64,000 bases of DNA from Dromaius novaehollandiae. Its lineage: Eukaryota > Chordata > Aves > Casuariiformes > Dromaiidae. Both the position numbers and the translations under genes were made by a program. The stretch spans positions 21,258,469 through 21,322,468 of the forward strand of contig NC_088112.1 of assembly GCF_036370855.1 (NCBI RefSeq), written 5' to 3'. Below the pieces are notes generated by a model. It searched no databases. It was not told where the DNA came from and saw nothing but the letters and a program-made list of their open reading frames with translations. This document shows positions 24,330 through 38,800 of the stretch, piece by piece. Each line of letters begins with the position of its first letter. Position 1 is the stretch's first letter.

Positions 24330-25927
24330 AATTCAACAACTAGAATTACCAGTGCAAATTGTTTTCCCACTGGTCAGAGGGCTATTTCAATATATCTAGC
24401 AAAGTCCAAATTACATCATGGAAACAAACCTACCTTTTTGCTCCATTTTTGCTGCCAAGATGCTATATAGAATAGAGTCACTTGTGGTCACCTACTTAAA
24501 AACATGGTCCATGATGGAAAAAGTTTAACAAATATTTTAGCTTTTGAGAAGTTATAAAGGAAGGCTATTAGCTAGAAAATAAAAAAGAAAGAGGTGTGAC
24601 ACTCCGATAGAGACCTCCCTCAGATAAAAGTGAGAGATAAGATTGTGGTTGAAAGAGCAACAAGAGAAAACAACATATGCAGTGGTCATTGCTGTGCCTC
24701 AGTTTCCTGTGCAGTCCAGCCTTCATTCCCAGAAAAGCTTCATAAAATAAAATTAAATACAACTTACCTTTGTTTTTCAGATGAATGCAGCATTGCTGAA
24801 TGGTGCAAGACTGATTACTCTGGACAAGGAATTCTGCATTCCTGGAAGAGGACACGAAAGTGATACCTTCCTCAGATTACCTCCCTGCTAGCCCAAAGAG
24901 CCTCCCTGCAGAGTCCACTGCTACTCGCTTTCTCTGCTGGGCTGAAGAGGAAGGGAAGTGGTTTGTCTTGCAAAGCTGGCTTTGCTCTGTGGACTGGTGA
25001 TCCACTAGAAACTATAATGCAGTTTCCAGAAGTTCAAATGGCTTTTTTGTCCTGTGATCTAGCCAGGATTCGAATCAATCATCAGAAACATCGCATAGAC
25101 AATATTTAGTCAGCTGAACTTCTCAGTTCGGCAGAATTCATGTTTACATACGAGCTGTTCTGTTTCTGCAGCTTTCCAGTCAAGAGGGTATTTCTTTATT
25201 TGTGTCAAAATTCATTAAAATGCAATGCTAGGTGCTACCACCATTACTATTCATTTGCAGAACAGTTTGAAATTATGTTTTTATCATTTTAATAATGCAA
25301 TGATAGTGACACATCAGGTACTTAGACGTCTACAAACACTCCACATCATGTGAAAAATTCTGGTCACAGCTGACACTTGCAGAACTAATGGCTGCTCTGT
25401 TATGACACACCTCTATAAGATGCTATTTTAAAAATACCGTATCAAGTTCCAAAGTGTTTCTACAAACGTTGCTTTTCAATTTTTCTGGTAGTAAACTATA
25501 GCTATTGATCCTGGAAATCCACCCCAAGAAGGGTGCACCCAGTGCAGTACAACGCTCAGCTAAACTGTTCCCACGTGGCTCGTCTGCGTCTGCCGTGCTC
25601 ACGGAGCCTGACAGCGCCTCGGGGCTTCCTCGAGCTGGCTAGAGGGGGCTACTTCAGCTGTACTTTCCCATCCACTTCTGCATGTAAATCATAGCCGAGC
25701 TTAGAAATTAAGCTGTGGGCCTGCACCAAACAGCACGAGCTCAGTTGCTGGAAAAGGACAGGACTAAATCCTTGAGAAAGGATGCAGAATAGCCTCTATA
25801 ACCCTCCCATCCGGACCCACAGAAAATATCGTTGCTGAAAGCACCTACACAATCCACCTTATGCTTACCACATCCACCTTGGACTAACTTGCCTCTTACC
25901 ATTTTGCTTTTATCAGACAGGTTAAGC

Positions 25928-25977
25928 TATATATATATATATATATGTGTGTGTATAATTTTTTTTTTTTTTTTTTT
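25928..25977 (+). repeat. (TA)n-(TG)n microsatellite followed by poly(T)
   Basis: About nine TA units, then four GT units, TATAA and 19 T. A compound simple repeat likely to be length-polymorphic. Confidence 0.9.
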
Positions 25978-26599
25978 AACTAACAGGACAACCAAACAGT
26001 AAGGTCCATGTATTCTAGGAACACAGAAACACATATCTGGTATTTAAGGAGAGTAATGCTGGTGTCTTTGAGGGGAAGAAGTTTTTAAAAATCAAGCTTT
26101 AATGCCTTCCTTTGATATGCTGAACTACAAAAGTTTCAAGAGTGCTTCCACCACAGGATGACTCAAACCGCACCCTACAATCATTTCAGTGAGGGACCCT
26201 GCCATCAAAAAAATCAAGCAAACTATCTATGAATCAGAATAAGAATTTAGGACCAGGAATTGCACACAAATATTAAAACACCAAAGGCTTAAAAAAATAT
26301 ATGAATCATATCTCACACCTTTTCTTTCCCCCGTGAACTACATTTGCTGCTGTTGCTGTCCGTCCATCCTTTCTTCTTTTGTCAGTTTTGGATTGCAATT
26401 GCCCCAATTAAGTGCCTGGTGCTTGGTGCTTTCTGCAACACAGCTGCTATAGCTTGGTGCTGCACAAATGAGAACAGTGACAAGTATCATCTCTCTTTTC
26501 TTTTGTCCTCAGTGACCTTTTACTGCACAATTTTCTCATCTTTCACCTCTTTCTCAGTTTTATTCACCGTTTGCTTTTCAGTTGATGTTCTACCCATCT

Positions 26600-27330
26600 C
26601 CTCCCACCGTGCCGGTACGCGTTTCCCTCCGCGCTCCCTGGCATCCGGGACGCCAGCTCTGCTCCTTCGCTGCTTCCCTGCATCCCCGCTGCACCGTCGA
26701 AGCTCTTCCCCGGGTCACCTGCTGCCGACTCTCCTGGCGCGCTCCTCCCATCCGAGCTGGAAGGAGGGAATCTCTGACCCTTCGGGGCATCTCCCTGCTA
26801 GCTGGGTCTCTCTCCTGCCCTGTCTCCCCTCCCGCTGAAGCCTGTCACTCTTCGCACTGGGTTCTCTGGTATCCAGAGCTCCTGTTACAGGACAGAAACA
26901 CCCACCGCAAGGTTCACAGCAGGTCCCTGTTCCCGGCTGCCAGGGGGGCTCTCTAGCTCCTTCCCCTTCGGGTTCGCTCCCTTTCCCTGCTCCCTCCACC
27001 GCAAGCCTGTCACGGCACAGCTGGGTGGCCGCGTACCTACAAACGGCCTGAATTGTTTCCCCATGTGCTGAGGCTGCTTCTGGATGCCAGAAAGGTCTCC
27101 TCTCCCATCAGAGACGCTGTTTTCCCATGTTCTTTGGAGCTACTGCCAGTTCAGAGAGGAGCCCTGTGTTTTTCCCTACCCATGGAGAACACCTTTAGAC
27201 TTTTTTCTCCCTTCTTGGGGCAGTTTCTGCAGATCTCCCTTGAGCTCTGCAATTCTGGGGCCCTCCTTGCTCCTGCCTCCCACACAGCAGCACCAGCTAC
27301 CCGCTCTGCTTGCGACGAGCAACCTCGGAT
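26600..27330. other. CpG- and GC-rich patch in the gene-poor interval
   Basis: GC-rich, strongly pyrimidine-biased on the + strand and dense in CpG, especially 26,610-26,770, in contrast to AT-rich DNA on both sides. No frame with recognisable domains is present. It could be the promoter of an unannotated transcript, an enhancer, or an inserted GC-rich element. The composition is seen; any function is a guess. Confidence 0.5.
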
Positions 27331-30300
27331 CAGAAAGATGTAGCACCCGAGTGTGGAGGCAGCAGTAATGCCACAGTTCTTTCTCCATGCTGGCAGGAGG
27401 TCGCACCAGACCTGAGGAGTGCAGGGGCTTGAAGGTAGGGAAGAGCAAGATGGGGAAATGCTCCATCCCTACCCCAGCACAGGTCATCCTTACCTTAGCA
27501 AACCCCAATTCTGCGCATCTGTCTTAAAAAAAAAATGTTTCCCCAGGTGGCAGATATCACTGAGTGTGACAAAATGATCCTGTGCACCTGAAAGAAGTTA
27601 AGAAGCAGTGACAGAACTACCAATTTACCTGGTTACTCTCTTACATGTCAAACTGCTGATATGAATAGGGCTTCCCTTAGGTATCAGCTAGACATGGCAA
27701 CCATACTCGTGAGCAGTAAGAGCTGCTAAAAGTAAGTCAAATGTCTTGTCTTTACTACAAATAACGTGCCAAGGAAACAAGGTCATTGCTGTTTTTCCCT
27801 TCTCCAAAAGGACATTGCATCAACTTATTGTAGTAATTATTTGGTGCTTATGGCTTGTAATATTGAAAAATAATTTTTCTGTCACGTAAGTCATGCCTGT
27901 CACTTTGCCTTTTCAGCACCAACAGGGCCTGTTGAGGGGCAGCATGACATATTCACCGTCTCTTCTCTATAACAACACACTGACTATTTTAAGACAGTTA
28001 AGGAACTAGAACCAGTCACAGGGAAGAGAAGTCAGTATTTTATTAGCTAAGAATTTGTTTCTAATATCACTTGAGGTATTTTAAGAGTTTTGTTCAAAAC
28101 GGAAGCCCTTTATTTAGAAGAAAGCTGGTTTCTAGGAAACGACTCTTCCCCTCCAAGTACTGAACACTTTTTCAAACCATTCAAGTTGCAACCGATGCTT
28201 TGGCTAACAGCTAGTGCAGCTGGATGTGAAATTAAGTCTAGGTGAGGGCAAGTGTTTGACAGTTCCAGTTTTGAAGAGTTTCATTCTTCCTTTTCTTGGC
28301 ACTGCTGCTGTTGGTCATCTCACAAAGGCAACGAAACAATAGCTTTCTGCTACAGATTACAGCAGAAGTAGAGGCAGTCTCCAGACTACTTCTAGTGTAC
28401 CTAAGAGAAATACAACTACTACCAGTAGGCTTAAAAATACCCTGAGTCCACTACTCCTCACCTAGAGTTCAGTACTTTTAGATTCCTCCAACTGAAAATC
28501 ATTAGCGCAGACATGCTTCACTGGAGGACAAAGTGCTTTATTTAGCCACAGCGCTGCACAGCGCTCTCAACATTTGGCCAAGTGTATGTATACATAAGTA
28601 TACGTAAACTCCATACAAATTCAGTCACTAGACTCCAGCAATGAGAGGGGACTATTTTTTGCAGAGATGTTTGAAGCAGCACTGTAAAACATTTTTCTTT
28701 GGCACGAAAACACACTTGTGTTATTTAGTTCATATAGCCTCTGTGTCAGTTCCTAGTAATTACCAAAATGTCTATTTTTTTCAAAATTAGTCCTGCTACA
28801 GTAGAAATGAAAAATTTTAACATTGGAAAAAAACTAATTTTAACCTGCAAAGAACTAACTCTAAAGGAAGTCACCACAGTAAATCATGACATGGCAAAAG
28901 TAATCCCCAAGTTGCAGACCAGTTGTGGCTTTAAACATAGAAAGGAGATGGGTCAAGTATTCAGCTAAGAGGCAATGGTATCTATCTATTAGAAGCTCAG
29001 GAAGATTTTTTTCTGATAATGCACTTTGCATTTAATAATTTAACTTCAGAGTATCTAGCATGGTTTTCTAAATCCTTATTTGAGCAAATAGATTTCTTAG
29101 CCATTTATTTTTTGCAAGGTATCTATGCAATGCTTCCTTCTGTTTGTAAAAAGTAAAAATACTGGAAAGTAGACAGGCAGTTTCTTCAGTGTTCATTTCT
29201 CCAGTCAGTTCTTGGAAATACTGCGCAGACTGTTGTGAAGATAAGGGGGTATATTCTACTTTCATTCATACTGATGTAAATCACTCAGTTCATCACCTTA
29301 ACAGCTTCAGTATAGCTACTCCAAATATGTATCAATCCCTGTATGAGGACTTGCCAAATTGGTCTAAGATCTATGAAGGTTTTGATCTTGCAAATACTTA
29401 GAAGAGGAGTGAAATTAACAGAACACTGCTCAAGTAATTCTGGGTGTACGTACAGGACGGGGCCTCTAACTTCTTCCAAGTTATCATCTGAAGCAGCTCA
29501 ACTCCTCCAATCTTAGTAAGCTCACTGCTGCGTTACGAAAGTTATCTAACTTCGGAATCATTCACTTTGCGTACTCTGCTCTACATACCTGGATCTCGAC
29601 ATTAAGTGCGGAGTTTTCCCAGCTTCAGCCAACATCAGCGGGAGACGTGGTTGCCTACGTCCTTGCATCAAGACGGAGAGCCAGGCTGCGGGGTTTCTTT
29701 AAGAGCACTTAGTCCCTGTTAGTGGCTGCCTCCAATAACAACACCTCATGTTGAGCTGGCTTTAGGAAACATTTCTTAGAGACAAGAAGCTTCCTTACCT
29801 GTTTTTATCTGTTGTCAGTTCCTGTGATAATTTTTGTGCTGGTTCATTTCTGTAAGAAACAGAGCTGTCATTCAATCGTCCTAGAAATCAAGGAAATGAT
29901 TTAGTCACAGGTTAGGCAGAAACATCATTTACCTGCTCACACCATCCTGCTCATGTCATTTCTGTTTTAAAGCGATCACAGGAACAGATGGAGAGCATTT
30001 CACAAGTTATTTGCTGTTCCCTACAGTTTCTGTATCACAAAAAAGGGTCATATTTTGTCCATCATGTGATGTTGATTGCAGTGAGAGAGAGCTGTTTGTT
30101 TTGCACAAGCTGCTGACAGGCCCCTGGGAGACAGCAGCTGTTGCAGCTGGATTTCACATCTGTGACCGAGGAATGGGTGCCTCACAGACAGCGTGCTCCT
30201 CCTTCGACCAAGGTTGCCAGCAGCAGTTGTTGAAACCCAGAGGGACACGAGGCCTATCAAAGAAGTCAGCTTTGTTCACATCTCAGTTTTGAATTTCTAT

Positions 30301-33300
30301 GTACCCCAAGTTTGGGTTCATCCACCCAACATGCCAGCCTCTGAACTAGTTGCCTAAACTCCTTTCTAGTCAATGGAGAGAAGCAGACACCTCCAGGGCA
30401 TGAATCATCTCCTCCTACAAGAGGCATGCGGAGCAGTCAGACCTGCCATGCCCAGAAGTGCCTGTTTGTCTCCCTGACTGTAAAGAGGATATAGAGCTGC
30501 AGGCATCTGGCACTAGGTAAAACGAATCCCACCCTGGCAGCTTAAAACAGGTTTGACACAAACAAGCCAGACAGATCTAGAGAGGGAAGTGATACCTTTT
30601 ACTTGAACAACAAAGGAAAAGAATGCTTCTGAGTGCAATATCCCCACTCCAAATAGCAGGGAATTGGGGTTTTTTTGACAGGCTTATCGCTTAGAATGGC
30701 ATCTCACAGCTTGGTAGTCTGCAAGACACAGTTCTGACTTTCTGAACTTAGAGCTGCCATTTATGAAACACATCAAAGACAAAGTGCAACCGCAGACCGA
30801 GAACAGATCATTGGCAGGAGAGAAGAACATTAAGTGTAGAAAGAGAGGCACCGACTGAAAAGATGGTTAGTAAGCAACTTCTGATCTGTGTGAAGCTATG
30901 AATTTGTGGTTTCCCAGGTATGATCTAAAAATGGCTTTTATTTATTAAATCATTTCCTCCTAACTGCTTGCCAATTCTTTTATTGACTAACATTTCAGAA
31001 CAAAGGCAAAACTCCATCATGCAGACCTTCATGCAAATCTTGGATCTGCCCATAAGTTTAGCAGATTTGTAAGGATTTGCAGGTTAAAGACTAAACAGGA
31101 CAAAAATGACATGAAATCTCCAACAACAGAGATCCCATTGTTGAAGGCATTGTTCTGTGCTTGTGCTTTGTACCCCAGAACAATGATCTTCAGCATTTCA
31201 GAGACACCCGATAAGAATTTGATAGTCTGATTACTGATTCTGTAACATTTCGAAGGTCAACACCATTCCACTTTAATGGACTGGCTGCACATTCCTGGTA
31301 AGTTTGAGCAAAGAGAGATGTCGTTCAGGGTATTTGCATGTAAAGACTGTAACTTGCACTTTTTCCTCTTCCGTGTTCTCAAGAAAGGTACTCCAAAGAC
31401 AGGGATGAAATCGGGCAAAAGCAGCAAGCTTTGACTTGGAAAGTGAGATCTTTCAGTCCCTGCAATTTGATTCGACTGAAATAACCCTTCAGGGATGTAA
31501 TACATAATGAATTTTCAGACAGTAAAAAGAAAGTTCTACACATTAATCCAGCATATTTTCATTTTTAGTATCATATTAACTTTATCATAACAAACAACAC
31601 TAGTAAATGAAGCTGATGTAATACCCTAAAAGGCCACACTGGAATCCCTTTCCATGCATTTTCAATAGAGCAGAGGGAAGGCAAGTGAGAAAGGAAACAC
31701 TTACTGTTGTTGGGCCCTACACTGTTCGTTCCCTCACTCTTCTTATTTTTCTTTGCAGAATTGATGTAATAATTTAAATGTTTTATTTCCCCCGCTTTTG
31801 CAAGAGGCTGACAAATTCCCCTTCCTAGAGACAAAACTCAGCTCCAGCAGCTCAGAATCTGTGAGGAGATACAAACACAACCTAGATGCAGCCTGCTCTT
31901 TGTGAACAGCTGCAACAGCAATCAAGGCACACACAAACAGTATGGAAAGAAGAGTTTGATGAGGATATGCCACAGCTGTCCAAGGGATTAACTTTTTCCA
32001 GGTTGGGAAACACAGTAACACTACCTTCAAAGAACAAAGTTATTCTCATAACTGATTATGAAAGAACCAGCATTGTAAGGTCCACTGTTCTTAAATCTTA
32101 CCCAGTATTTACATTTACTCCCTGATGTTTTCACTTGTTATAACATGGTTTGTCCGCATTTTTGGACTGGTATCACAAAGAGTATTACCATTTTGTTATA
32201 CAGTAAGGTCTTCAAAGTTTTTAAGAAACTCAAAATACTTTTGTCTAGCACTTCTAATCACTGTTCAGAGTCAGCTACGGACAATTTTACTCTTCTTACA
32301 TGATTTTTACATTCAGAAAATATCTGACAGTAATATCTAATGACAAAGTATAAGTCTACATCACAGATGCAGACCACCACAATGTTGTCATTTAATGTTG
32401 CTCTTGCATTTCTCCCAACATGCAATAATATACCAATGACTAATGAATTAACAAATCCCCACTGTGCACTCATGACTAGCAGAATGACACCTTCATCCCA
32501 GCACACTTGTTTGACACTTGCTCCTTCACAGCTAGAAATCAGCACACTGATCAAATGTTTGTTTTCACTTTTGCTGCCAGTGGCTATTTGGGGCAAAACT
32601 GAATGAATAAGGACTGAAACATTACTTTGAAAACATGTTAAAGCATCCATGGCACCAGCTTTCTGACTCAGTAGAGATTTCTTCAGTAACCAGCTGAAGC
32701 AGATCTCATCAACCCTTAGAAACTAAGGGACTGAGGAAGAATTACTCTCTGCTATTATTCCACCAAGTGCTGCAAGATGTGCTCTGTAAAAAGCAGGTTA
32801 AATGAGCACTATCTGTGGCCTTCTGATGCTTTCCTCTGAGTCTGAATGCACCTGAGCTTGTAAAAAGGTTTCTTATGTACTATGTACTATTTCAAAACCA
32901 AATACAACTTGCCATTTCCTATTTCCTGTTAGTAAAACCATGCTAGTTATCTAGAAAATCCAAGTTATAATTTACTCAGAGCAAAACACACAGATGATAA
33001 ACCACAATGATATAGCCTGTGCAAAGCTTCTTACTAAAAATACTGAGGCCTGCTGTTTTTCCATCACAAGCAATGCAATTAGAAGTGGGACATTCTGGGA
33101 AGGAATATTTGAAGATGTGAACATGTAACAATTCAGAGGCTGAAGTCTTGTTCAATTACAATCTTGAGTCACTGAGAAATCTGAATTTCTAGCAAGATGC
33201 TAACACAGATAATTTGGTCTCTTTTTGATGATTTACATGATGCACAAACCCTTTCTTGCTTGAACTTGACAAAATTATTAGTACCCTTCCACCCAACAAC

Positions 33301-35732
33301 CATGCCCTAAGAACATACTAGACAAGGCTGCCATAAATAAATGGCTCTTCTTTAAATATTTGGTGTTTCTGAACTCTCTCTACATCCTCCCAGTCCCCAG
33401 AACAATGGGATGGGAAGTAAAATTCTGCAGGATACAAAAATATTAATACTGTATTTATCAAGTAGTTAGCAACCTCAGGCCTTTTGAATATAAAATGTAT
33501 TCTAAAGAGAGACAGATATTTCATTACAAGTTAAATAGAATCAGTTACCCATACATGCACTGACAGAAACTCATTTTCATCACTATTAAAAGACTTGGTC
33601 AAATAAAAAATGTTCGGTGCATTTGTGTTAATGCTTTCTCAGCCTCTCTCCTTATTCGCAGGAGCACCTCTCAATCTTTTTTTTATTTCTTCAGATAAAT
33701 CCAGCAGGTATCTATACCACCTCCTGCAACAGATTATGCATGGAGAGAGTAGTTTCAGCTATTCCCACACTGTTCGTTTTCATCTGCTCTATTCTCAGCC
33801 ACTTAGAGTGGAGTCCCTGTACTTCTCCCTCTGTCCCATGTCTTGAGTTACGATGTTGTACAACTAAGCGCAGAGCTCGTTCCCCTGCCTCGAACACAAG
33901 GGCTGTGGCAGAGTAGTTCTGCTAACTCCAAGGGACACTTCAAGTGAGGGCTGCAGAATCCAGTTGCACAGGACCACGTGCATTTTTTAAAGGAGAATTC
34001 CTGTAGGAGGTTGGTCAGTAGCAGAGCCACAGCTGGGGTGATGGACTCGGTAAGAGATTTCTACCATTTACTTTGGCAAGGGTAAAACTACATGAGTAGG
34101 AGCTCAATGACCTCATTCCCTTCGTTTGCTAATTAGAAACAGCTCACTCCCTTCTAATCCAAAGCCAGAACAATACATGTGAGAGGGACAGTGGAAAGAA
34201 GACTGGAGCCAACTGTGATATGCTTGTCAAGAGAAAGAGCATATGTTCCTGGCTGCTAGAGGTACTGCGAAATGCCACACTGAAAGAACATGAAACCTTT
34301 ACATGACAAAGGAGGACTCCTAAAACTGTCAGGTTTCCTTCTTTATTGTTAGTGTCATGTCCCACTGTTACGTGCAAAGATCGTTCCTTCCAGGAACGGA
34401 GCAAACAGCACCCAAACCATTACAGCAATTAGGCACGAGCGCGCTGCCTCTCTTGCCAAACAGACACAGCCCAGTACAGATCTCTCTTGCACAACATGAA
34501 TCCCAGCTCAACCCTGGCTCTCCTGCTGTGTGCCATGCCAGCCCAAGGCAAATCACAGCCTTCCGTTATTTCCCCAGTCCAAACAGAAAAGGGTGAGCAT
34601 TCTGGACACACACCAAGCCTTTGCAATGCATGTCCCACTGCAATACATACGTAAAGACAAAATAAGACTGAACAGTGTCAATAAATTAACACTCTTTAGG
34701 AAGTGACAGACTAAGGCCACATGTAGTATTAGGACTTACGAATTCACGTACTTCAAGTCAGAAATGTTTCATTTTTTTCCTCTGGTTCAAGAGCTAACAT
34801 AAAGAGAAGGAAATCAGTACAGAACCAAGAGAAAACACTGTATTGCAAGTTAATTGCCATGGGACCTGGGAGGGGTCGCACTGCCAGAACACCTGAGGTC
34901 AAGCAGCCATGTCACATTTTACACAGGAATCAGCAATGCCACATGTGCAGCTGTGCATCTGGAGCACAGGTGTTTGATATTTACTAGCTAAGTATAGCTG
35001 CTGCCTTCAAAAGAAATCACATACAACTGCTATGCAGCCAGAGAAACAAGCAATCCCACAGGCTCAACTAATCTCCAGTAGGGTAACAGCCAAAGTCAGA
35101 GCCACTACTCTAACTCCTCTTCCAAAGTGATGGTCATTTGGGGATTCTACCCTGGTCTACAGATGGACAAGGGGAAAATTATTGCTAAACTAGAGAGACA
35201 ACAGCTAGCTGAGTCACTCCATCCTTGGCCCAGATAAGCAGAGAAGATTTTGAAAGTGCATCGGGTCCTTTTAGCTTTGTTTCTCCCAGGCTGGTATTCT
35301 GGATGTGCAGTAGGAGATGTCTAATTTTCTACATGAAGATATGACACTAAGGACACAGACAGCAGTATCATTTGCAGCTGTAAGGGATGGCAAAAAGCCC
35401 CAAGAGCCTAAAAGATTAGGAACCAGACAAGGGGCCACTGTTTTTGGCTCAGCTCACTTCTGTCTCATTTTACATCACCATCATGATGTTGACTAACATT
35501 GAAGGATCACAAGGCTCACATCTCCATCGTAGTGTACAATTCTAAAGAGGCATCTTCAAATCCAGGCCCTATCTTAGGGAGAAGGGGCCTGATACAGCAT
35601 GTTTTGAAGGAGAGGCTGCCTTCTAGTCTGGGGTCAAAGCAACTCCTGGTAGATTTAGCTACTCCGTTTTTTTAAATAAAAGTGCAACAAAATGTCACTG
35701 CAGTGAGGTTTCTTCTGTTCTTTCTTCACCTT

Positions 35733-35847
35733 CCATTAACAGAAGTAGTAGGAAGCAACAGTCAACACCCCACGAGCTGTAGCTGCAGCAAAGCTGGTAC
35801 CATAGCTCCACCTGAAACCTGTCCCTTGTCACAGGATGAAGAAAAGG
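35733..35847 (+). other. Isolated exon-like segment
   Basis: A pyrimidine-rich tract ending ttccattaacag precedes 115 bases that end in GAAAAG before gtgaatg, a fair donor. The open frame reads through the segment and holds four cysteines (SCSCSK, PETC among them), but I recognise no family and no partner exon. It could be a non-coding RNA exon or chance. Confidence 0.2.
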
Positions 35848-38800
35848 TGAATGCTCTAAAATTTTCAGGTTGCATGAGGGAAAAAATGAGAATGTTTACA
35901 TGTGAAGTGATCATTTAATAAAGCTTTCTCAATAGTGCCGCAGAATAAACAAGGGATAGTTTGAAACATCCCAAATGACACTAAGGGCACATTTAAGATC
36001 TGTTCTTTCTGACCCACATCTGGACCCAAAACACCTAGCAAAATACATTGTCAGCCCAACAAACATGTTGCAAAACTGTTTCCACATATGCTCTCATTTG
36101 CCAGCAAACAGCCTTATGTGGCTTTGTTTCAGACACATATGGGTTGTATGAATATTCACAGGAGAGTACACAGTAGGCAAGAACTTACTCAGTGATACGA
36201 GCTGTGGCCATGGGGCTGCCCACTCCCCCCGCCCTCCGGCCAGCTATCAGCATCTCTGCTGCAGCTGTTGCCCCTATGCCCCTGACAGCTAGAAACTTTA
36301 AAAGTGCTACCACACACCTTCATCTTGTGATAAAAGTTGTGTGCTCTTATGTACACTGGTTATGCCTGCCCACACACACAGCAAAGTGTTCTGGAGAGAG
36401 CGCAGGTCACTTGAAATGTAATATCCCCATATAAAATGCCAATGTACTTGTGAGCTCTTGGAGGATACCAGGTGGTACACACAAAGTCCTGGGGTTAGTG
36501 ATACATCTTCAGGTATTTCAAGAAAACCAGCCTCTCTCATGCAAACATTAACAAATTCACACTTTCAATATCCTTTCGTTAGTATGTTTTACTTGCTCTT
36601 CTCACACAGCAGTTAAACACATGAACACTGTGCTGAATACTTCCCAGCTGTGAATACCATCAAAATGCATATCAACATTGTTGTTATCCTACAACTACTG
36701 AAAACCTGTTTTATGGGATGCAAGAGCAATCAGCTAACTACTTAAGTACAAAGCTAAGATGTAAAGTGCACGCAAGTTAATCAAAATATCAGTAACTGTA
36801 AGGCATGTATGGTTTTTATGTTGTGGCCCAATAGTCCCCAGACAGATCCTGATCTGTGCATCGTGTATCACTGCAAACTATCTAGAAGACTAGGTATCAG
36901 CTTTTGCTTTCAAAACGCTCCTAGCAGTATAATACTGGCAGAGCCACACAGATACCTCTTTCAAGTTCAGAAAATGTTGAAGCCAAGAGCAAGAAATGAG
37001 GCCAAGACAGGAGTCAGGGAAGCTGGAATCAGACCAAACATAAGGGTTCCTGGTACCACACTGGTCTGGAGGCAGTTAACTGGAAAGGCTAAGAGCTGCC
37101 CTTCTCTGTTTCACCTCCATCTCAGAGGGAGAGGAGACAACCTTTCCAAAAGGGTGACACAAAGAGGTAATCATCACATGAGCATTTAGGAAAGGATTAT
37201 CTGAATGATGACAGAAGACAAGTGCTAGACAGTGGTTAAATACATTCTCAACACAGAGATTGTTGTAGTCTTTTCACCACAGCATGGATTGGATATAGGA
37301 TTAAACATGATCTTTTAAAATCCCCACCATCTGGAGTCCACAGGTGTCAGGTTCTGGCCATCTTTACAGTCCCTGACAGAGAGATTCCTCTTATTTGGGC
37401 CAAACATTACCTGAACCATACCTCTGGTATCTTCACCAGTTACAGGAAAAACAAAAGGCAAAGGCTCAGGGGGGACAGCTATATCCTGGACTCTTTCACA
37501 CACACACTTAACCCTCACCTCAAATAAAACTTAGCATCATTGTAAGGACCACTCCTCATTGCTAGAGATCTTATAGCTCAGCTGAGGTACACAGCTAGCT
37601 TGCATAATACGAACATCCAAAATTAATCTCTCCCATACAAAATAAAAATTCAGTGAACTTGCATGCATAGCTTCCTTTCTGTCTATCAAAGTTAGACCCT
37701 TTCTCCAGTCACACACACTATTTTAGCCTGAATGTTAGTTCTCTCCTCTATGGCAATTCAATGGGTGATTTTCATGTGTTTTTCACTGGTAACTGGAACA
37801 GGAAATAGTAATAAATAACTCCAAATGCTGAAAGAAGACCAAGTATTTCATTGAAAATGCACACATCAACATCTATGCTTTAGGTGGTTTCCTAACCCAA
37901 TTAGAGGGCTGCATAATCATTCAGTGACACAGCATATGTCCACACAGTAGTATTCAGGCCAGGAGTTAAGAAACCACATGTTTGAACTGGATGTGGATTA
38001 CTGGCATGGGCTGGGGGTGGTTGTTCTTCTTATGACTACATAAGCCAAGATAAGAGGCCATCTTTCCATAAGAGAGTGTTCACATGGTATCAGCTTTCAT
38101 CAGTGCCTACTATGCAGAATATGACCCGAGGGCCTCTCTAACACATCCCAAAGCACTTCAGTGTGCCTGGCAGCCACTTGCCATATTAAAGCACAGTCTG
38201 GCTTCTTGCCACTCCCGGGAGACTTCCCAGGGGCTGCGCCTCCCTCCACAGTCCCTTCATTAGTCAAGGACTGGCTTAGCACATGCCCTCTTCAGGAGAG
38301 CTCAACCCATTTCCCTCTGCTTGCCCAACTCTGACAGGGACCACACAGACAGTGTGTGGTGGCCCTGCTTCCCTCTTTCCTCTGACTGCACATTGGTAGT
38401 GTAAGGATGGACCCGTCCCTGTGCTTGGCAGAGGGCAGGGAATGCTCCGTACGAGGCATCGGTACAGAGCAGCGCTCCTGGTCCAGCCAGCTGCAGCCTC
38501 CCCTACGGGAAGGGTAAATCACCAAAACATAGTCCCCCAAGGACAAGAGTACCAGCACCAGTGTGCAAGCACAGCACAGTCACAAGGCATACAGGCATGC
38601 TTCCTCTTAGAACTGGTCACACTACACAGGTCAGAGGGGCCTTGGATTATTTGTTTTTTCCTCCATATGCTCCAGTATTTCCTATCTGGTAAACAGCCCA
38701 GAGAGCTGAAAGCTACTGAGGGCTCTAAAGCTATCTGTAATTTTAGAGCATAAAAAAACCCCCCCACACACCACACATCACATTGCTTTGACCTAATATT

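Noticed and set aside
24779..24863. Possible exon after a strong acceptor-like tttgtttttcag
   Set aside because: The downstream frames are short, lack a donor and resemble no protein; an isolated acceptor-like tract is common in T-rich DNA.
26344..26838. 164-codon + strand frame through the CpG-rich patch
   Set aside because: Low-complexity Ser/Pro/Leu/Arg composition that follows from the pyrimidine bias; no domain, and opposite-strand frames are equally open.
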